In this document: piece by piece, positions 46,926-58,301 of the stretch | How the letters are laid out: every line of letters begins with the position of its first letter | Position numbering within the stretch: position 1 is the stretch's first letter | NCBI GenBank assembly: GCA_003024785.1 | Contig: PUQB01000160.1 | Coordinates: 340,779-404,778 of the forward strand | Reading direction: 5' to 3' | Source of the DNA: Selaginella tamariscina | Taxonomy: Eukaryota > Streptophyta > Lycopodiopsida > Selaginellales > Selaginellaceae | DNA length: 64,000 nucleotides | Notes under the pieces: model-generated | Seen by the model: the letters and a program-made list of their open reading frames with translations, nothing else | The model's database searches: none | What the model was told of the DNA's origin: nothing | Translations under genes and position numbers: made by a program

Positions 46926-47296
46926 GGAATTGAAATGTTTTTTATATATAAAAGTTGATTATATACGATCTTTAAGAATATAAAGCAAAAGAAACGTGTT
47001 CACCTACGTAGAAACAAATTTTAAAATCTTATTTCAAATTAATTTTAACAATAGACTTTATTAATATATAATGCATTTATACATGACGTATTTGTATTTA
47101 TATACATGTAATATTACCATTGATGTTTTTGAGAGCTATGGAAATTAATGTAAGATAATAATGATGTAATGTAATTATAATGTAATTGATATCTTATCAA
47201 ATCATAATTTTAAATAGTTATTTATTACTTACATATTTATCTTAGCATATTTAAAAATATTCTTTAAGCTAAGTATATACTAACTTAATATCTTAT
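46661..47296 (-). repeat. Dispersed AT-rich repeat, inverted copy (continued)
   Basis: Reverse complement of about 13,040-13,500 plus 18,430-18,490, resuming the copy interrupted at 43,431. It includes a (TG)n tract at about 46,888-46,924 and is interrupted at 47,296 by the next gypsy element. Confidence 0.75.
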
Positions 47297-47456
47297 TGTG
47301 AGAGCTTGAAATATAGAAATGTGTATATCCCATTACTCCAAAAATCCTAACTTATATACAGGAGTGAGTGGTCCAGATTGAAACCAATTTGATAGCTATC
47401 AAAACCCATTACAATAATAATAGTATGTGCACATGCCCATACACATGGATTTTACA
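47297..47456 (-). repeat. 3' LTR of element C
   Basis: 160 bp, about three quarters identical by eye to the partner at 51,694-51,845, so clearly older than element A. Confidence 0.8.
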
Positions 47457-47639
47457 TCATCCCCTCATCTCGGAAAGATGTAAGTTGGTTAGGGTTCTTT
47501 GGTAGATGGGCCCGGATTTGGAGGAATGTTAAGAGGAGGCATTGGTGGATTTGTAGGCAACACAACTTGTTCCCGTTGCACAAAACGCTTCAACCGTTGC
47601 ACGTGTACAATCTCTAGAGGATCGGGTTAAATATCGTGC

Positions 47640-50474
47640 CAAACCTCATAAACTTGCGACCCTACTTGCCATAGCACTCGATACGATTCTTTTCATTGAG
47701 GAAGGAGACTCTTAACTGAACCACGTCACATAAGCATATCGAAAAGATGGCAAATAACCATCGTAATCCGAATGTTGAAAGTTCACATACTTCGCAATCA
47801 TCCCCTTGAAGGTTTTGACGAGCCGTTCCACCAAACAATTTATCTAAGAATGATAAGCATTTGTGAAAGTGTGCAAATCCCAGTCGAGACATCAAGACAT
47901 GAAATGCCTTGACCATAAATGCAGAACCATTGTCCAAGAGAATTTGCTTCGGACAAGAATGTTAAAACACAACCCTATTAAGGAGAAACTGACCAACAGC
48001 AGAAGCAATCGCATTAGCAAGAGCACTAACTTCTACCCAACGAGTTAGGTAGTTAGAAGTAATAATAACGTACTCGTTGCCAGCAATCAACCGCATAAAA
48101 GGTCCCATCAGATCAAATGCCACCAACTTAAACGGATGAGAAACTGCAATTGACTCCAACCATCCTTTCAAAGTACACGAGGGAGTATTTCGAGCTTGGC
48201 ACCACACAACTGTGCACATACTGAATCATGAATCACATCTCCTCGCAACTCTAACCAATAAAAAGATATGTGTAGCTTCTCCATCACGTGACGATGTCCC
48301 ATGTACTTGCCGAGAATAGGAAAGTCATGATAAGCATGGAGAAAGCGTGGAATGAAGACTGAATGCACTATCAACTGCAAATGATCATCTAGATCAATCC
48401 CCATAAAATAAGAAGGTCGTCTTGAAGGCGATATTGCGAATGTAAATGCCTGAAAGGCAAGTCATCAGCAAGTGATGCAGGATTCTCAAACCCATCACGA
48501 AGCTTTCGAATCCACGGCTCAACCTTTTGAACTTCCCGAACCTCATCCAAAGATGACAAATTTAACTCTGCATTCTGCGAACTCTGAATGTCAAGCACAA
48601 CAATTGCTGATGGTACAAAATCTTCCTCTAAAAAGTCCATGGATGCTGGAACAACTAGCTCCTCAGAGGCAGAAGAAAAGAGAGAAGGTGGAAGAGGAGC
48701 TCGAGAAAGAACATTAGCATTCCCTAAGTGATGAACAACCTTAAAGTCGTAAATTTGAAGCTTCAAGGCCCACCGAGCAATATGACCAATTAAATTCTTC
48801 CGCTTCAACAATGAAGTGACTGCTGCATGATTACCTTCCAACAACATCCGAGAACCATGTAAGTAGGCATGGAGCTTCTCAAAACCTTAAACTGCTGCTA
48901 GACACTTCTTTTCTATCATGGAGTAGTTCACCTCTGCTGGTTGCAACGTACGGCTGATGTATGCAATGGGATGTTGTTGGCCAGGGACACTCGTACTTTC
49001 CTGCAACAATACGCCACCGAGACCGATGTCAGAAGTATTTACGTGCAAGATGAAAGGACGAGTGTAATTCGAGTACGCTAAAACTGGAGGAGTCATTAAC
49101 AGCTCTTTGAGATATGCAAATGCCTACTTGCAATCCTTAGACCAAACAAAAGAACTCATTGACGACTTCAGCAACGCCTGCAGTGGTGCAATACAATCTG
49201 AAAGAGGATCCACAAAATGACCTAGATATTGTACCTTGCCAAGAAAGCGTTGCACATCATTCACACACTTTAGCATAGGGAACTTCAAAACTGCAACCAA
49301 TTTGTCAAGATCGACTTGCAAACCTTCACGTGAAATGCGATAACCCAAATAAGTGGTGTCCTTGAATCCAAACACACACTTAGATGGCTTCAGCTTCAAA
49401 CCAACTTCCCGCATCCAATCCAAAACCTTGCGTACATCACCGACATACTCCTCCCACGTTCCATCCGAGCGGATTAAAACATCATCGATGAAGTCGGCAG
49501 TCACCTCCGGCATATCACAGAGAACCTCGTTCATCATAGGCTGGAATGTTATTGAAGCATTGCTCAAACTGAAAGGCATCACCAAGAACTCGTATAGGCC
49601 AAATGGTGTTCAAATAGCAGTCTTGGGAATGTCCACATCAACCATCGAAACTTACCAATATCCAAAAGCGAGATTTAACTTGGTGAACCAACGGCTCCAC
49701 CCCAGTCAATCCAAAAGGTTTGCAATATGAGGAAGTGGGTACACATCTAAATGGTTACATCATTTAGTGGGAGATAGTTGATTTAGAATCGAACGCTCCC
49801 ATCCAGCTTCATCACAAGATGTGGTTTGTACGTCCAAGGACTTTAAGATTTTCGAATAACACCCTTCTCTAACATCTCCTAAACCTTCGCTCATAAGATC
49901 TTTGGTGACCAACGCCGAACAGGTACCTTGATCAACCTAACATCCCTAGTTGGAATAGGGTGGCGTGTTACAATCTTGACCCTAGATATAAGTCGAAGTT
50001 GAAAAGATCAGCATATTCCTTCTTGAGTTAATCAATGACTGCAACACGATGATCATCTGATGGATCCAAAGAGGGAAAGGAAAAAACATGAAAGGAAGAT
50101 GGTTGAAAGTAAGGGTGAAACAAAAGTGATGGAAGCAGAGGTGTAGAATAAAAGTAAGAAGAATGGAAGAAAGATGAAGGAAAGTTAAACAAGAGGGAGA
50201 CTTTTCAAAGTCACACTTGTCATGATTGCAAGTCAACCAATCTATATCAAGAATAAGGTGAAAAGCTTGACTCGGCCACCTGTAAATATTGAAGCTCAAG
50301 CTCACAATCGTCCACACAAATAACAACATCAATTTCATGTTGCGAACAAGTATGAGTATGTCTGTTTCCGTATAGAATGAAGGCTGGTTCTACTGCACGA
50401 CGCAAATGAAGGCTGCAACATGTAGCAACAGACTGAGAAATAAAGGACAAACTCGAACCTATATCCACCAACAC
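47640..50474 (-). pseudogene. pol of element C, decayed
   Basis: Protease relic with VDIGSSLSFISQSVA (50,470-50,420; the DTGSS threonine is replaced). RT block at 49,585-49,124 with VMPFSLSNASITFQ, FIDD catalytic box (49,492-49,481), CVFGFKDTTYLGYRISREGL and FLGKVQYLGHFVD, nearly collinear with element A. RNase H at about 49,096-48,700 (HPIAYISRTLQPAE, NANVLSRAPL). Integrase at 48,404-47,662 with FKLVAFDLMGPF and MDNGSAF. Stops and shifts separate the blocks. Confidence 0.85.
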
Positions 50475-50559
50475 TGAAAGGAAAACAAGATGTGGCGTGT
50501 AATTAAATCAAGCTTGAAAAGTGAAGACCGAATGAATTGGTGTCGAGTGAATCCCTTGA

Positions 50560-51495
50560 TGATACTCCTGAAAGAAAGACGGAGGGATCACTAACTTATT
50601 TGCACGAGGACCCCTCTACTCGTGCAATTCGTCATTTCCCAAAAGATTCACTGCATCAAGACCTTCTACTGCAGTGGCGCCAATCGGAAGTTGTTGATGC
50701 CAAGGCCTCCACCCCGGAAATGGGGACGCCAATCGAAAAACCGTTGACAATGCTGATACGTGTGTCCAACCTCATCACACGCCCAACAATGAACTGCACG
50801 TTCACGTCCTCGTCCACAGGCCCAACCTTGTGTTGGTACACAAGCAGCAATAGCATCAACTTTCATCGGAGCAGGACCATCCCCCACATGAATGGAACGA
50901 GAGAATGTAAAGTTGCAAGTGGAAGAGGTGATGACTCGTATCTTTGTGCTAGCCTCAAAGCATCGTTAAGAGTCATTGGAGCTAGTGCATGCACAAGCCC
51001 CACAAGGTCTTGACAAAGTGCTAGCCACAACATACCTAACTTGATGCATTCCAACATGTTAGGCTCTACATGCAACAAAAGGCTCTGAAAGAGAATATCA
51101 AACTGCATCATTGACTTAGATGGCTCCTGACAAATACGATGTAACTGCTAAAAAGCATCATCACAGTCGTCTTCATGCCCAAATGCACGTTTGAAGATCT
51201 CTAGAAGAACACTCTAATTTCCACAAGTTGCAACGTCTATACCATTGTACCATTGCAATGTCATTCCATGCAAACAAGTAAGAAACTCGTGCAAACACTG
51301 AACACCATCTCATGAATGATATGTGGCGATCACAGTAAAGTGGTCAAGCCAATGGTACACATCATCCCTAGGGGTTTTGCGAAAGAAATCCGGCTGGACA
51401 TGAGGATTTGTAGCAAGAACATGATGGGCTGTGAATGCCACCATCAATTGAGAGTGATTGTATAGTTGCATCCACATGGCATCCAATAACTGCAT
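50560..51495 (-). pseudogene. gag of element C, decayed
   Basis: Retains RDDVYHWLDHFTVI (compare element A GDDVYHWFDHFQVI), NMLECIKLGMLW and the zinc knuckle CWACDEVGHTYQHC at about 50,800-50,760. The Trp within the knuckle is shared with A, which supports common descent. Confidence 0.8.
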
Positions 51496-51693
51496 GAGTA
51501 GTTACTCTATATACGAAGGATTTACTTGTTGTGCATCTATGGATGAAAAGAGAAGAAAGACAAAATCTACAAGGAAAGAATATATCTAAACAATGGAGAA
51601 ACTAGATTTTAATAAGATAAAAAAGATCAATAAAAAAGACACAAATTCAAGCACTCCTTAGGGACAATTAGAGTTGCCCTTCACCTCCATCAA

Positions 51694-51845
51694 TGTGAAA
51701 GTTCGGAATAAAGAAATGTGTTTATCCATTAATCCAAGAAATCTAACTTATATACACGAGAGAGTTATCTAGATTGAAACCAATCCAACGGTTATTAAAA
51801 TTCACTACACTAATTGCACATGGAGGTGTACATATGGATCTTACA
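51694..51845 (-). repeat. 5' LTR of element C
   Basis: Partner of 47,297-47,456. On the minus strand it starts TGTAAGATCC and ends TTTCACA. Confidence 0.8.
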
Positions 51846-51851
51846 TCTTAT

Positions 51852-52449
51852 TAATTTCATATGTTTTTAGAAGATATAAGTCAAAATGTGTGTGTGTGTG
51901 TGGTGTAGATATACATGTTTGCGTATATATGTATACACGTACATATATTTAAATACATGCATATACAGGGTATGCTGCATACATGTATGGTGTTATTTAT
52001 GGAAAAAACAATTCAACATTAATAATAAATAAGTAATGAATGATAATATAATAGATTTAAAAATGCATATTAATATATAAAATGTTTCTTTCCTTGTGGT
52101 TTAGTAAATAAACTACAGTTTTAAAACTGTAATAATCATATATCTATCTATATAGCAAGTCAAAGACGTATATATAGTGCCTGGTCGAATACTAGGTCCT
52201 CATTTTGTTTGTACGATGGAGTTTCAATAACTTATTATGGAATTAATGAATTAGATTAAAATGTTCCATGGTAAATTCTAATTAAAAGTTTTTATCATAT
52301 AAAACTTTGGGTCCATTTTGACAATGTAGTGTAATAGACATATTACTTACATAGTGCATACATTAATTTTATTAATTTAATGTACAAAATTAATATAGTA
52401 AATGCATATACACCATACACACAGACACGTGTTAAATAAAAGATATGAG
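51852..52449. other. AT-rich intergenic DNA 5' of the PPR gene
   Basis: No gene seen. A TG tract lies near 51,885. Any promoter of the PPR gene would be here but no element stands out. Confidence 0.4.
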
Positions 52450-54338
52450 ATGCAAATACAGGACTCAGGTGGTGCATTTGCAAACCAGGCAGACTATTTT
52501 GCAGCGCTCATACGCTCTTGTTCAAAGAGCAGGAACCTCACACAAGCCAGGCAAATCCACCACACCCTCTCACACACACGCGAGGTAACCAACACGTACA
52601 TCTCCAACTTGCTCATCGAAATGTATGGCAAATGCCAAAGCCTTAACGAGGCAAAAGCAGTCTTCGACCAAATAGATTCCCCAAATGCTTTCTCGTGGAA
52701 TATTCTCATTTCCGCATTTGCCCAGAACGGGCATCTGCACGAAGCCAAGCTGCTATTCGACATAACTCCATCTCCAAACATAGTTACCTGGACCACCCTC
52801 CTCAAAGCATATGCTGAGAATGGATACCTACTAGATGCCGAGAATATCTTTTATTCGATGCCAGAACATGGATCAGTATCTTGTACAACAATGATCGATG
52901 CATATGCCCAATCTGGGCATATCCATCAAGCAAAATACACTTTCGACTCCATGCCTGAGAAAGATCTTATCGCATCTACTGCACTCCTAAAGGGATATAC
53001 CCGACTCGGTCACCTGGAGGAAGCAAGAAGCTTGTTCAACAAGAGCCCGACTCTCGATGTAGTGTTGTGGACGACGTTGTTCCAAGCATATGCGGATGCA
53101 GGGCACCTACACATAGCAAGGGGCCTCTTTGATTCCATGCCTCTGTGGAACATTGTTTCGTATAACACAATGTTGTCTGCTTGCGCCGACAACCAGGATC
53201 CCGATGCAACCCTCCAACTCTTCCTCGGAATGCCGGAGCGGGACCTCATCTCCTATACTACGGTGCTCAAGGTGCATTCGCTCTGTTCGGGTCTCTATCA
53301 AGTGGAGACGATCTTCTACACAATGCCGGAGCACGATCTGGTTTCCTGCAACGTCATGATCCAAGCCTACAGCACGAGGGGAGTGTTCCGGTGGGCAGAG
53401 TTCATCTTCGAGAGCATGCCTTCCCGAGACATTGTCACATTCAGTCTGATGATATACGTTTCTGTGCAGTCCGGGGACCTCGACCGTGGAAAAAACCTCT
53501 TAAACACCATGCCTGTATGGAACACACTCTCCGTGAGTGCCTTGTTGATTGGATATACCCAGAACAATGCCGTGGAATATGCTAAGAGTATATTCGACTC
53601 CATGCCGGTGCAAGATGCCCTTTCCACGTCCACCATGATTACTGGTTACGCCCAACTCGGTGATATCAGCGGTGCGAGGTCAGTGTTTGAGAATATTCCT
53701 GAAAAGATTCCGGTGTGTGGGGTGCCATGGTAGTGGCATATGCCCAGAATATGGAGGTAAACATGGCATTGGAGCTGTTCAACAGGATGCCAGAGCGATG
53801 TATATTTTCATGTACGAGCGTTATTCATATGCTATCTTCAGTAATGCAGCTAGAATATTCCATGAGAGTTTTCAGGAATATGCCTACGCATACAGTGGCA
53901 TCTTGGAATGCAGTTACCAAAGGATATGCTCAGTTTGGAAATGGATATACGCAATGGAGCTTTTCTATACGATGTGTGCAAAGGGATTCGAACCCGATGG
54001 AGTATCTTTTACGAATATGCTTCTTGCATGTAATCATTGGTCTTGTAAAGCGTGGGTATATGCAGTTTCTGCTCATGGGCGACCATGGTGTGATCCCACA
54101 GAGGGAGCATTACTACTGTATGGTGGATATACTGGGAAGATCCGGGGATCTCAAAGATGCTGAGGATCTGATGCAGAATATGCCGTTTGAGCCTGATCCG
54201 ACGGCTTGGAGTGCGTTTCTTGGGGGATGTAAGATCCATAAAGAAGTGCAGCATGCTAGCAGAGTAGCTAGAGATGCAATAGACGTCAGTACTCAACGTG
54301 GTTATGTGCTTCTTTCTAATATTTATTCAGGTAAATAA
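52450..54338 (+). CDS. Pentatricopeptide-repeat protein, all S-type (31-residue) repeats, no DYW domain, frame-broken near the end
   Basis: I prefer the ATG at 52,450 (MQIQDSGG); an in-frame ATG at 52,402 is possible. About 17 PPR units follow. The first twelve are uninterrupted and almost all exactly 31 residues, each ending MPERD/MPVWN-like (for example AFSWNILISAFAQNGHLHEA, IVSYNTMLSACADN). A one-base shift near 53,715 moves the frame; units continue (VAYAQNMEVNMALELFNRMP). Two more shifts near 53,955 and 54,030 precede a terminal PPR unit and an E1-like block (YCMVDILGRSGDLKDAEDLM, YVLLSNIYSG). Here a donor-like GTAAAT or the TAA at 54,336 ends the frame. PPR proteins of this class bind organellar RNA and usually guide C-to-U editing through a C-terminal DYW deaminase, which is absent. 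The coding part up to 53,710 has no intron. Confidence 0.82.
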
Positions 54339-54660
54339 TTCATTACATTTTACCCTTACCCTTGTATATATAAGGTAAAGAGAGATTAAATAAAGAATAT
54401 TAACTAACATTGAGTTTATTTAGTTAACACAACATACCTTAGAAATTTTTTTATTTTTTATTAAAATTAGCTACATAGACACCAATTAAAATATATATTG
54501 CCATTTTATATATTTATATTTATTAAGGGTGGGATCTACCATATATAAGCAAATACATTAATATATTTTAATTGTGTGAATATTTCACTTGCAATTTCAA
54601 GATTAATAATAAATTGTATCTTTTTATTTATAAATTATATGTTATATAGTTTTGTCAAAG
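54339..54660. other. AT-rich DNA after the PPR gene
   Basis: No exon encoding E2, E+ or DYW motifs is seen here. Confidence 0.5.
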
Positions 54661-56398
54661 TTTTAATATGAAAGTTCCACACACGGTAACATGTGGTTGC
54701 TAAGTGGTTGTTTGGTATGAACGCTTTGTATGAACAATGTTAAGTTTTTAAAGAAAATCATAAAAATCTAACTTAAATGCTCAAATATGTGCAGGACTTA
54801 AGAATTTACCTCAAGTTATCTAGAGTGACTATTCCCTGAACCCCAAAGGATAACCCAAGTAATTTCTATATCTTGCCTTAAGGGACTAAATATGTTTATG
54901 CTCTAATCTCATTAAGGAGACATACTTTATACATACCCACATGATAGAGCGAAGGCATTATGACTTACTCCTTGAGGATTCACTCTCATTTAAGAATACA
55001 ACCCCTTGAAGGTGACAAAGAGAACCATGACCCATGACTAACCCCTAAGGGTTTGTGAGACCAAGCTATACCTTGTCCCATAATTAATACTTCGTGTTGA
55101 CATGAGTATGCACTTGAGGTGGACATGAGTTTTGTGCTACACCAACCCCTAAGAATAAATTTGGAGAACCCTAAATATTCGACCACACAAGTGCATCACG
55201 AAAGGGTTTTTATTAATGAACTTAGGTTGTTCAATTTATGGACATATTCACACACCCCCAAGAAGAACACCCTTAACCAAGTGTGCTTGTTAACATACTC
55301 AATTATGAGACTTAACCTCCCTTGAATAAATGCCCAAGGTTTAGCACCTTAATGCCAGCACAAGCACACTTACTTGCTAAGATATCTAACCCCTTAGCAT
55401 TGACACAACCCCAAAAGGTGTGCCTTGTGTGTTACTGTGTGTTAACTAGCCTAGTGTCACATATTCATGTGGCATTATTTTTTAAGATGTAGGCTATCTC
55501 GTCATAGCCCCTCAAACTCAAAAGCTACACTTGGTGTTATGAATGTGGCTTACATATGCCAACTTTAAAACCCCTATGTGAACCCTTAGGAACCTGATAA
55601 AAAGAACCCATATGAGACCTTCTAGGTGTGTAATTGGGTTACCGAATGAAAGAAGTTAGATTATTAGAGTTTTAACCCAAAGGGCTAACATGTGGCAACA
55701 TATGGTTGCCAAGTGGCCATTCGATATTAACACTTTGTATGATTAATGATAAGTCTTTTAAAACAACCCTGAGAGTCTGATTTAGATGCCCAAATAGGCA
55801 CGAGACTTAGGATCACACTTTAAGTCCCTTATAATGATTATTCCCTGAATCTTAAAGGATAACCCAAGTAGATTTTAGGTTTATGCCCCAAGAGACTTAG
55901 ATGTGTTTAATATATATTCTTGTGACAAAGTTAAGGCATTGTCACTTATCCTTTTAAGGAATCACCTTCATCCAGGAGTATAACCCCTTTAGGATGTCAA
56001 GAGGGCCCTTAACCCATGACTAACCCCTAAGGGTTTGTGAGGCCAAGCAATTCCTTAGTCTCATGATTAGTACTTAGTGTTAGCATGAGTGTTGTGCTAC
56101 TTAAGGCTAGGGTTGGAAAACCTTACACAAGTGCCTGGCAAAAGGGTTCATACTAATGAACTTAGGTTGTTCAACTTCTGAACATGTTACACACCCTCAA
56201 GAAGACCACCCCTAGCCAAGTGTGGTTGCTAACACACTTGGTTATGAATATAACCTTCCTTGAGTAAATCTATGCCCAAGGCTTAACACCCTAATGTAAG
56301 CACAAGCATGCATGCTTGTTAAGATATCCAACCCCTTAACATTAAATTCGTAATACAATTCCAAAGAGTGTGTCTCAAGCATTACACAATGTATTATC
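54661..56398 (+). repeat. Tandem ~1.0-kb repeat, two copies, second truncated by element B
   Basis: Copy 1 about 54,690-55,690; copy 2 about 55,690-56,398. Shared blocks in the same order: AACATGTGG...TTGCTAAGTGG, CTATTCCCTGAA, AAAGGATAACCCAAGTA, CATGACTAACCCCTAAGGG, AAAGGGTT with TTAATGAACTTAGGTTGTTC, and CCAAGTGTG. No open frame of interest. The base composition is less AT-rich than the 18-47 kb repeats. Confidence 0.8.
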
Positions 56399-57018
56399 TG
56401 TCAAGCCATGATCCAGGAACCAGGAAGGGAACAGGATTCCAAGGACAGGAAGGCTGACTCAGGAACAGGACCGAGAGCAGGACAGGAACTGGAAATAGGA
56501 ACAGGACGGATCTAAGAGCAAGACAGGATTAGGATAGGATCCGGGAGCAAGACAGGAACAGGACAGGATCCCGGAGCAGGACAGGATCCAGGGGCAGGAC
56601 AGGAAACAGGAGCGAGACAGGAACAGGACAGGAAACAAGACGAGAACAAGACAAGACGAGATTGATCGTAGTAAGACTGGTGTTGATAAACTGATTGTAC
56701 AACAATTAGGTCGGAGCTTTTATGCTCACAACTCCAAGAGCTAATCTAGGCATGAGTGCTAAAAGTGGTTGCATGCATGCAAAAGTGATTGCATGCATGC
56801 AGAGGCTAAGATGAGTCCACATGTCCCTTATCCTCTAGGCATATCCTGTGGCATATCCTGTAGGAATATCCTGCAACCGAATCCTGTGTCCGGAATCCTG
56901 GTAGGAATATCCTGTAGGAAAGTCCTGCAACCCATATCCTGTATCCGGAATCCTGTAGGAAAGTCCTGCAACCCATGTCCTGTATCCGGAATCCTGTATT
57001 CTGTATCGGGTCGTGACA
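56399..57018 (-). repeat. 3' LTR of element B
   Basis: 620 bp; a GA/CAGGA-rich half (56,410-56,650) and a TCCTGTA-rich half (56,840-57,000), with a GCATGCATGC-containing duplication between them. Confidence 0.92.
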
Positions 57019-57028
57019 GCACCTCCTC

Positions 57029-58276
57029 CTAAAGACGAGTTCCACGAGTCTTGGGACCTGGTTTAGCAGGATAATGCCGATGGAAGGCAGCAACCTTGGA
57101 AGAAGCATGGAGTAAGTTGGATGCAGGTTCCCAAGTGCGATCAGTAGGCAGGTACCCTTTCCAATCCACCAAGTATTGGAGTTGGTGACGATGAAGACGA
57201 GAGTCAAGGATGGCTGCAACTTCGTACTCAGGTTCAGTGTCAATGACCACAGGAGGGGGAGGAGAAGAAACACGACCGGGAAGAGAAGAAGGATGATACG
57301 GCTCCAACAAAGAGGTGTGAAACACAGGATGAAGTTTCACCGTGGATGGTAACTCGAGTCGGAAAGCTACAGGATTTACCTCCGCCACGATCCTATAAGG
57401 GCCCAATCGTTGAAAATCCAACTTAGAAGAAGGCCTGTTGGTGCGAATGTGTCGACGAAGAAGCCACACGAGATCACCAATCTTGTATGCAGGTGCCGGC
57501 TGACGGTGAGCATCAGCATGATGCTTGTATCGTTCCTGTGCCTGTTGAAGATGAACCTGGAGATCATCCTGTACCTGCCGAAGATGCTGAAGACGATCCT
57601 GTACTGCAGGAGCGGAAGAAGGAGAAGCGGTAGGAGCAAAGTCAAAACGTGGATGGTGGCCTGTAAGAGCAAAGAAAGGTGTTGTCCTGTAGATGCGTGG
57701 ATGGAGTTGTTGTAGGCAAACTCCGCCATTGGAAGGAGGTCCAACCAGTTGTCCTGCTGGTAACTGATGAAGCAACGAAGATACTGTTCTAAGGTCTGAA
57801 TTGTGCGTTCGGACTGCCCATCGGTTTGTGGGTGATATCCTGAAGAAAGATCCGCTTTGACCTGTAGACTCCGAAGAAGCTCTCGCCAAAACTTGGACAT
57901 GAATTGTGGACCTCGATCGGAAACAATGCTCTCAGGAAGACCATGATGTCGGAACACCTCGGGATCACCAACTCGGCAGTTGTCTGACCTGTAGCTGTCT
58001 TGTTGCAGGGTAGGAAATGAGCCTGCTTGGTGAAACGGTCAACCACCACAAGAACTGCATCAAATCCACGGAAGGAGGAAGATCTGTGAGGAAATCCATA
58101 GAAATGGATCTCCAAGGAGCAGACGGAACAGGAAGAGGACGAAGAAGACCAGAGGGTGCATGATGAGGCATCTTCGACCTGCTACAAGTGTCACAACTCC
58201 GTACAAACCTCTCCACAAAACCTCGCAACCCAGGCCACCAATAGTTGCGAGTCACCAATTCCACTGTCTTGGCCAC
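57029..58276 (-). pseudogene. Integrase and chromodomain of element B, frame-broken
   Basis: 58,276-57,965: NYWWPGLRGFVERFV and CDTCSRSK of the zinc-binding region, then SMDFLTDLP with the first catalytic Asp. After shifts, 57,957-57,376 carries FRHHGLPESIVSDRGPQF (second Asp), GYHPQTDGQSERTIQTLEQY (catalytic Glu) and AEFAYNNS. The last frame, to 57,029, carries the GPYRIV/HPVFHTSLLEPY region and a chromodomain: EYEVAAILDSR, QYLVDWKGY, DRTWEPASNL. Chromodomains steer integration toward methylated histone H3. Two shifts interrupt the domain. Confidence 0.88.
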
Positions 58277-58301
58277 ACCAAAATGTCCTGTAGCCGGGGT
58301 A

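Larger units (their letters stand above)
47297..51845 (-). mobile_element. Ty3/gypsy retrotransposon, short LTRs, older relative of element A (element C)
   Basis: LTR-like ends of about 160 bp (47,297-47,456 and 51,694-51,845) are both flanked by TCTTAT (47,291-47,296 and 51,846-51,851), a perfect direct repeat. Read on the minus strand, the LTR starts TGTAAGATCC like element A. The primer-binding region after it, TTGATGGAGGTGAAGGG, resembles A's TTGGTGGAGAAG, and the purine tract GATGAGGGGATGA precedes the 3' LTR. Gag and pol are the same lineage as A but eroded by many shifts and stops. Confidence 0.88.

Noticed and set aside
55119-55325. Short frame inside the 1-kb tandem repeat
   Set aside because: Not conserved in the second repeat copy and without motif.
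56769-57032. Cys/Pro-rich frame repeated at 62,465-62,734
   Set aside because: It lies inside the LTRs of element B and reflects the TCCTGTA repeats; conservation is due to LTR identity.
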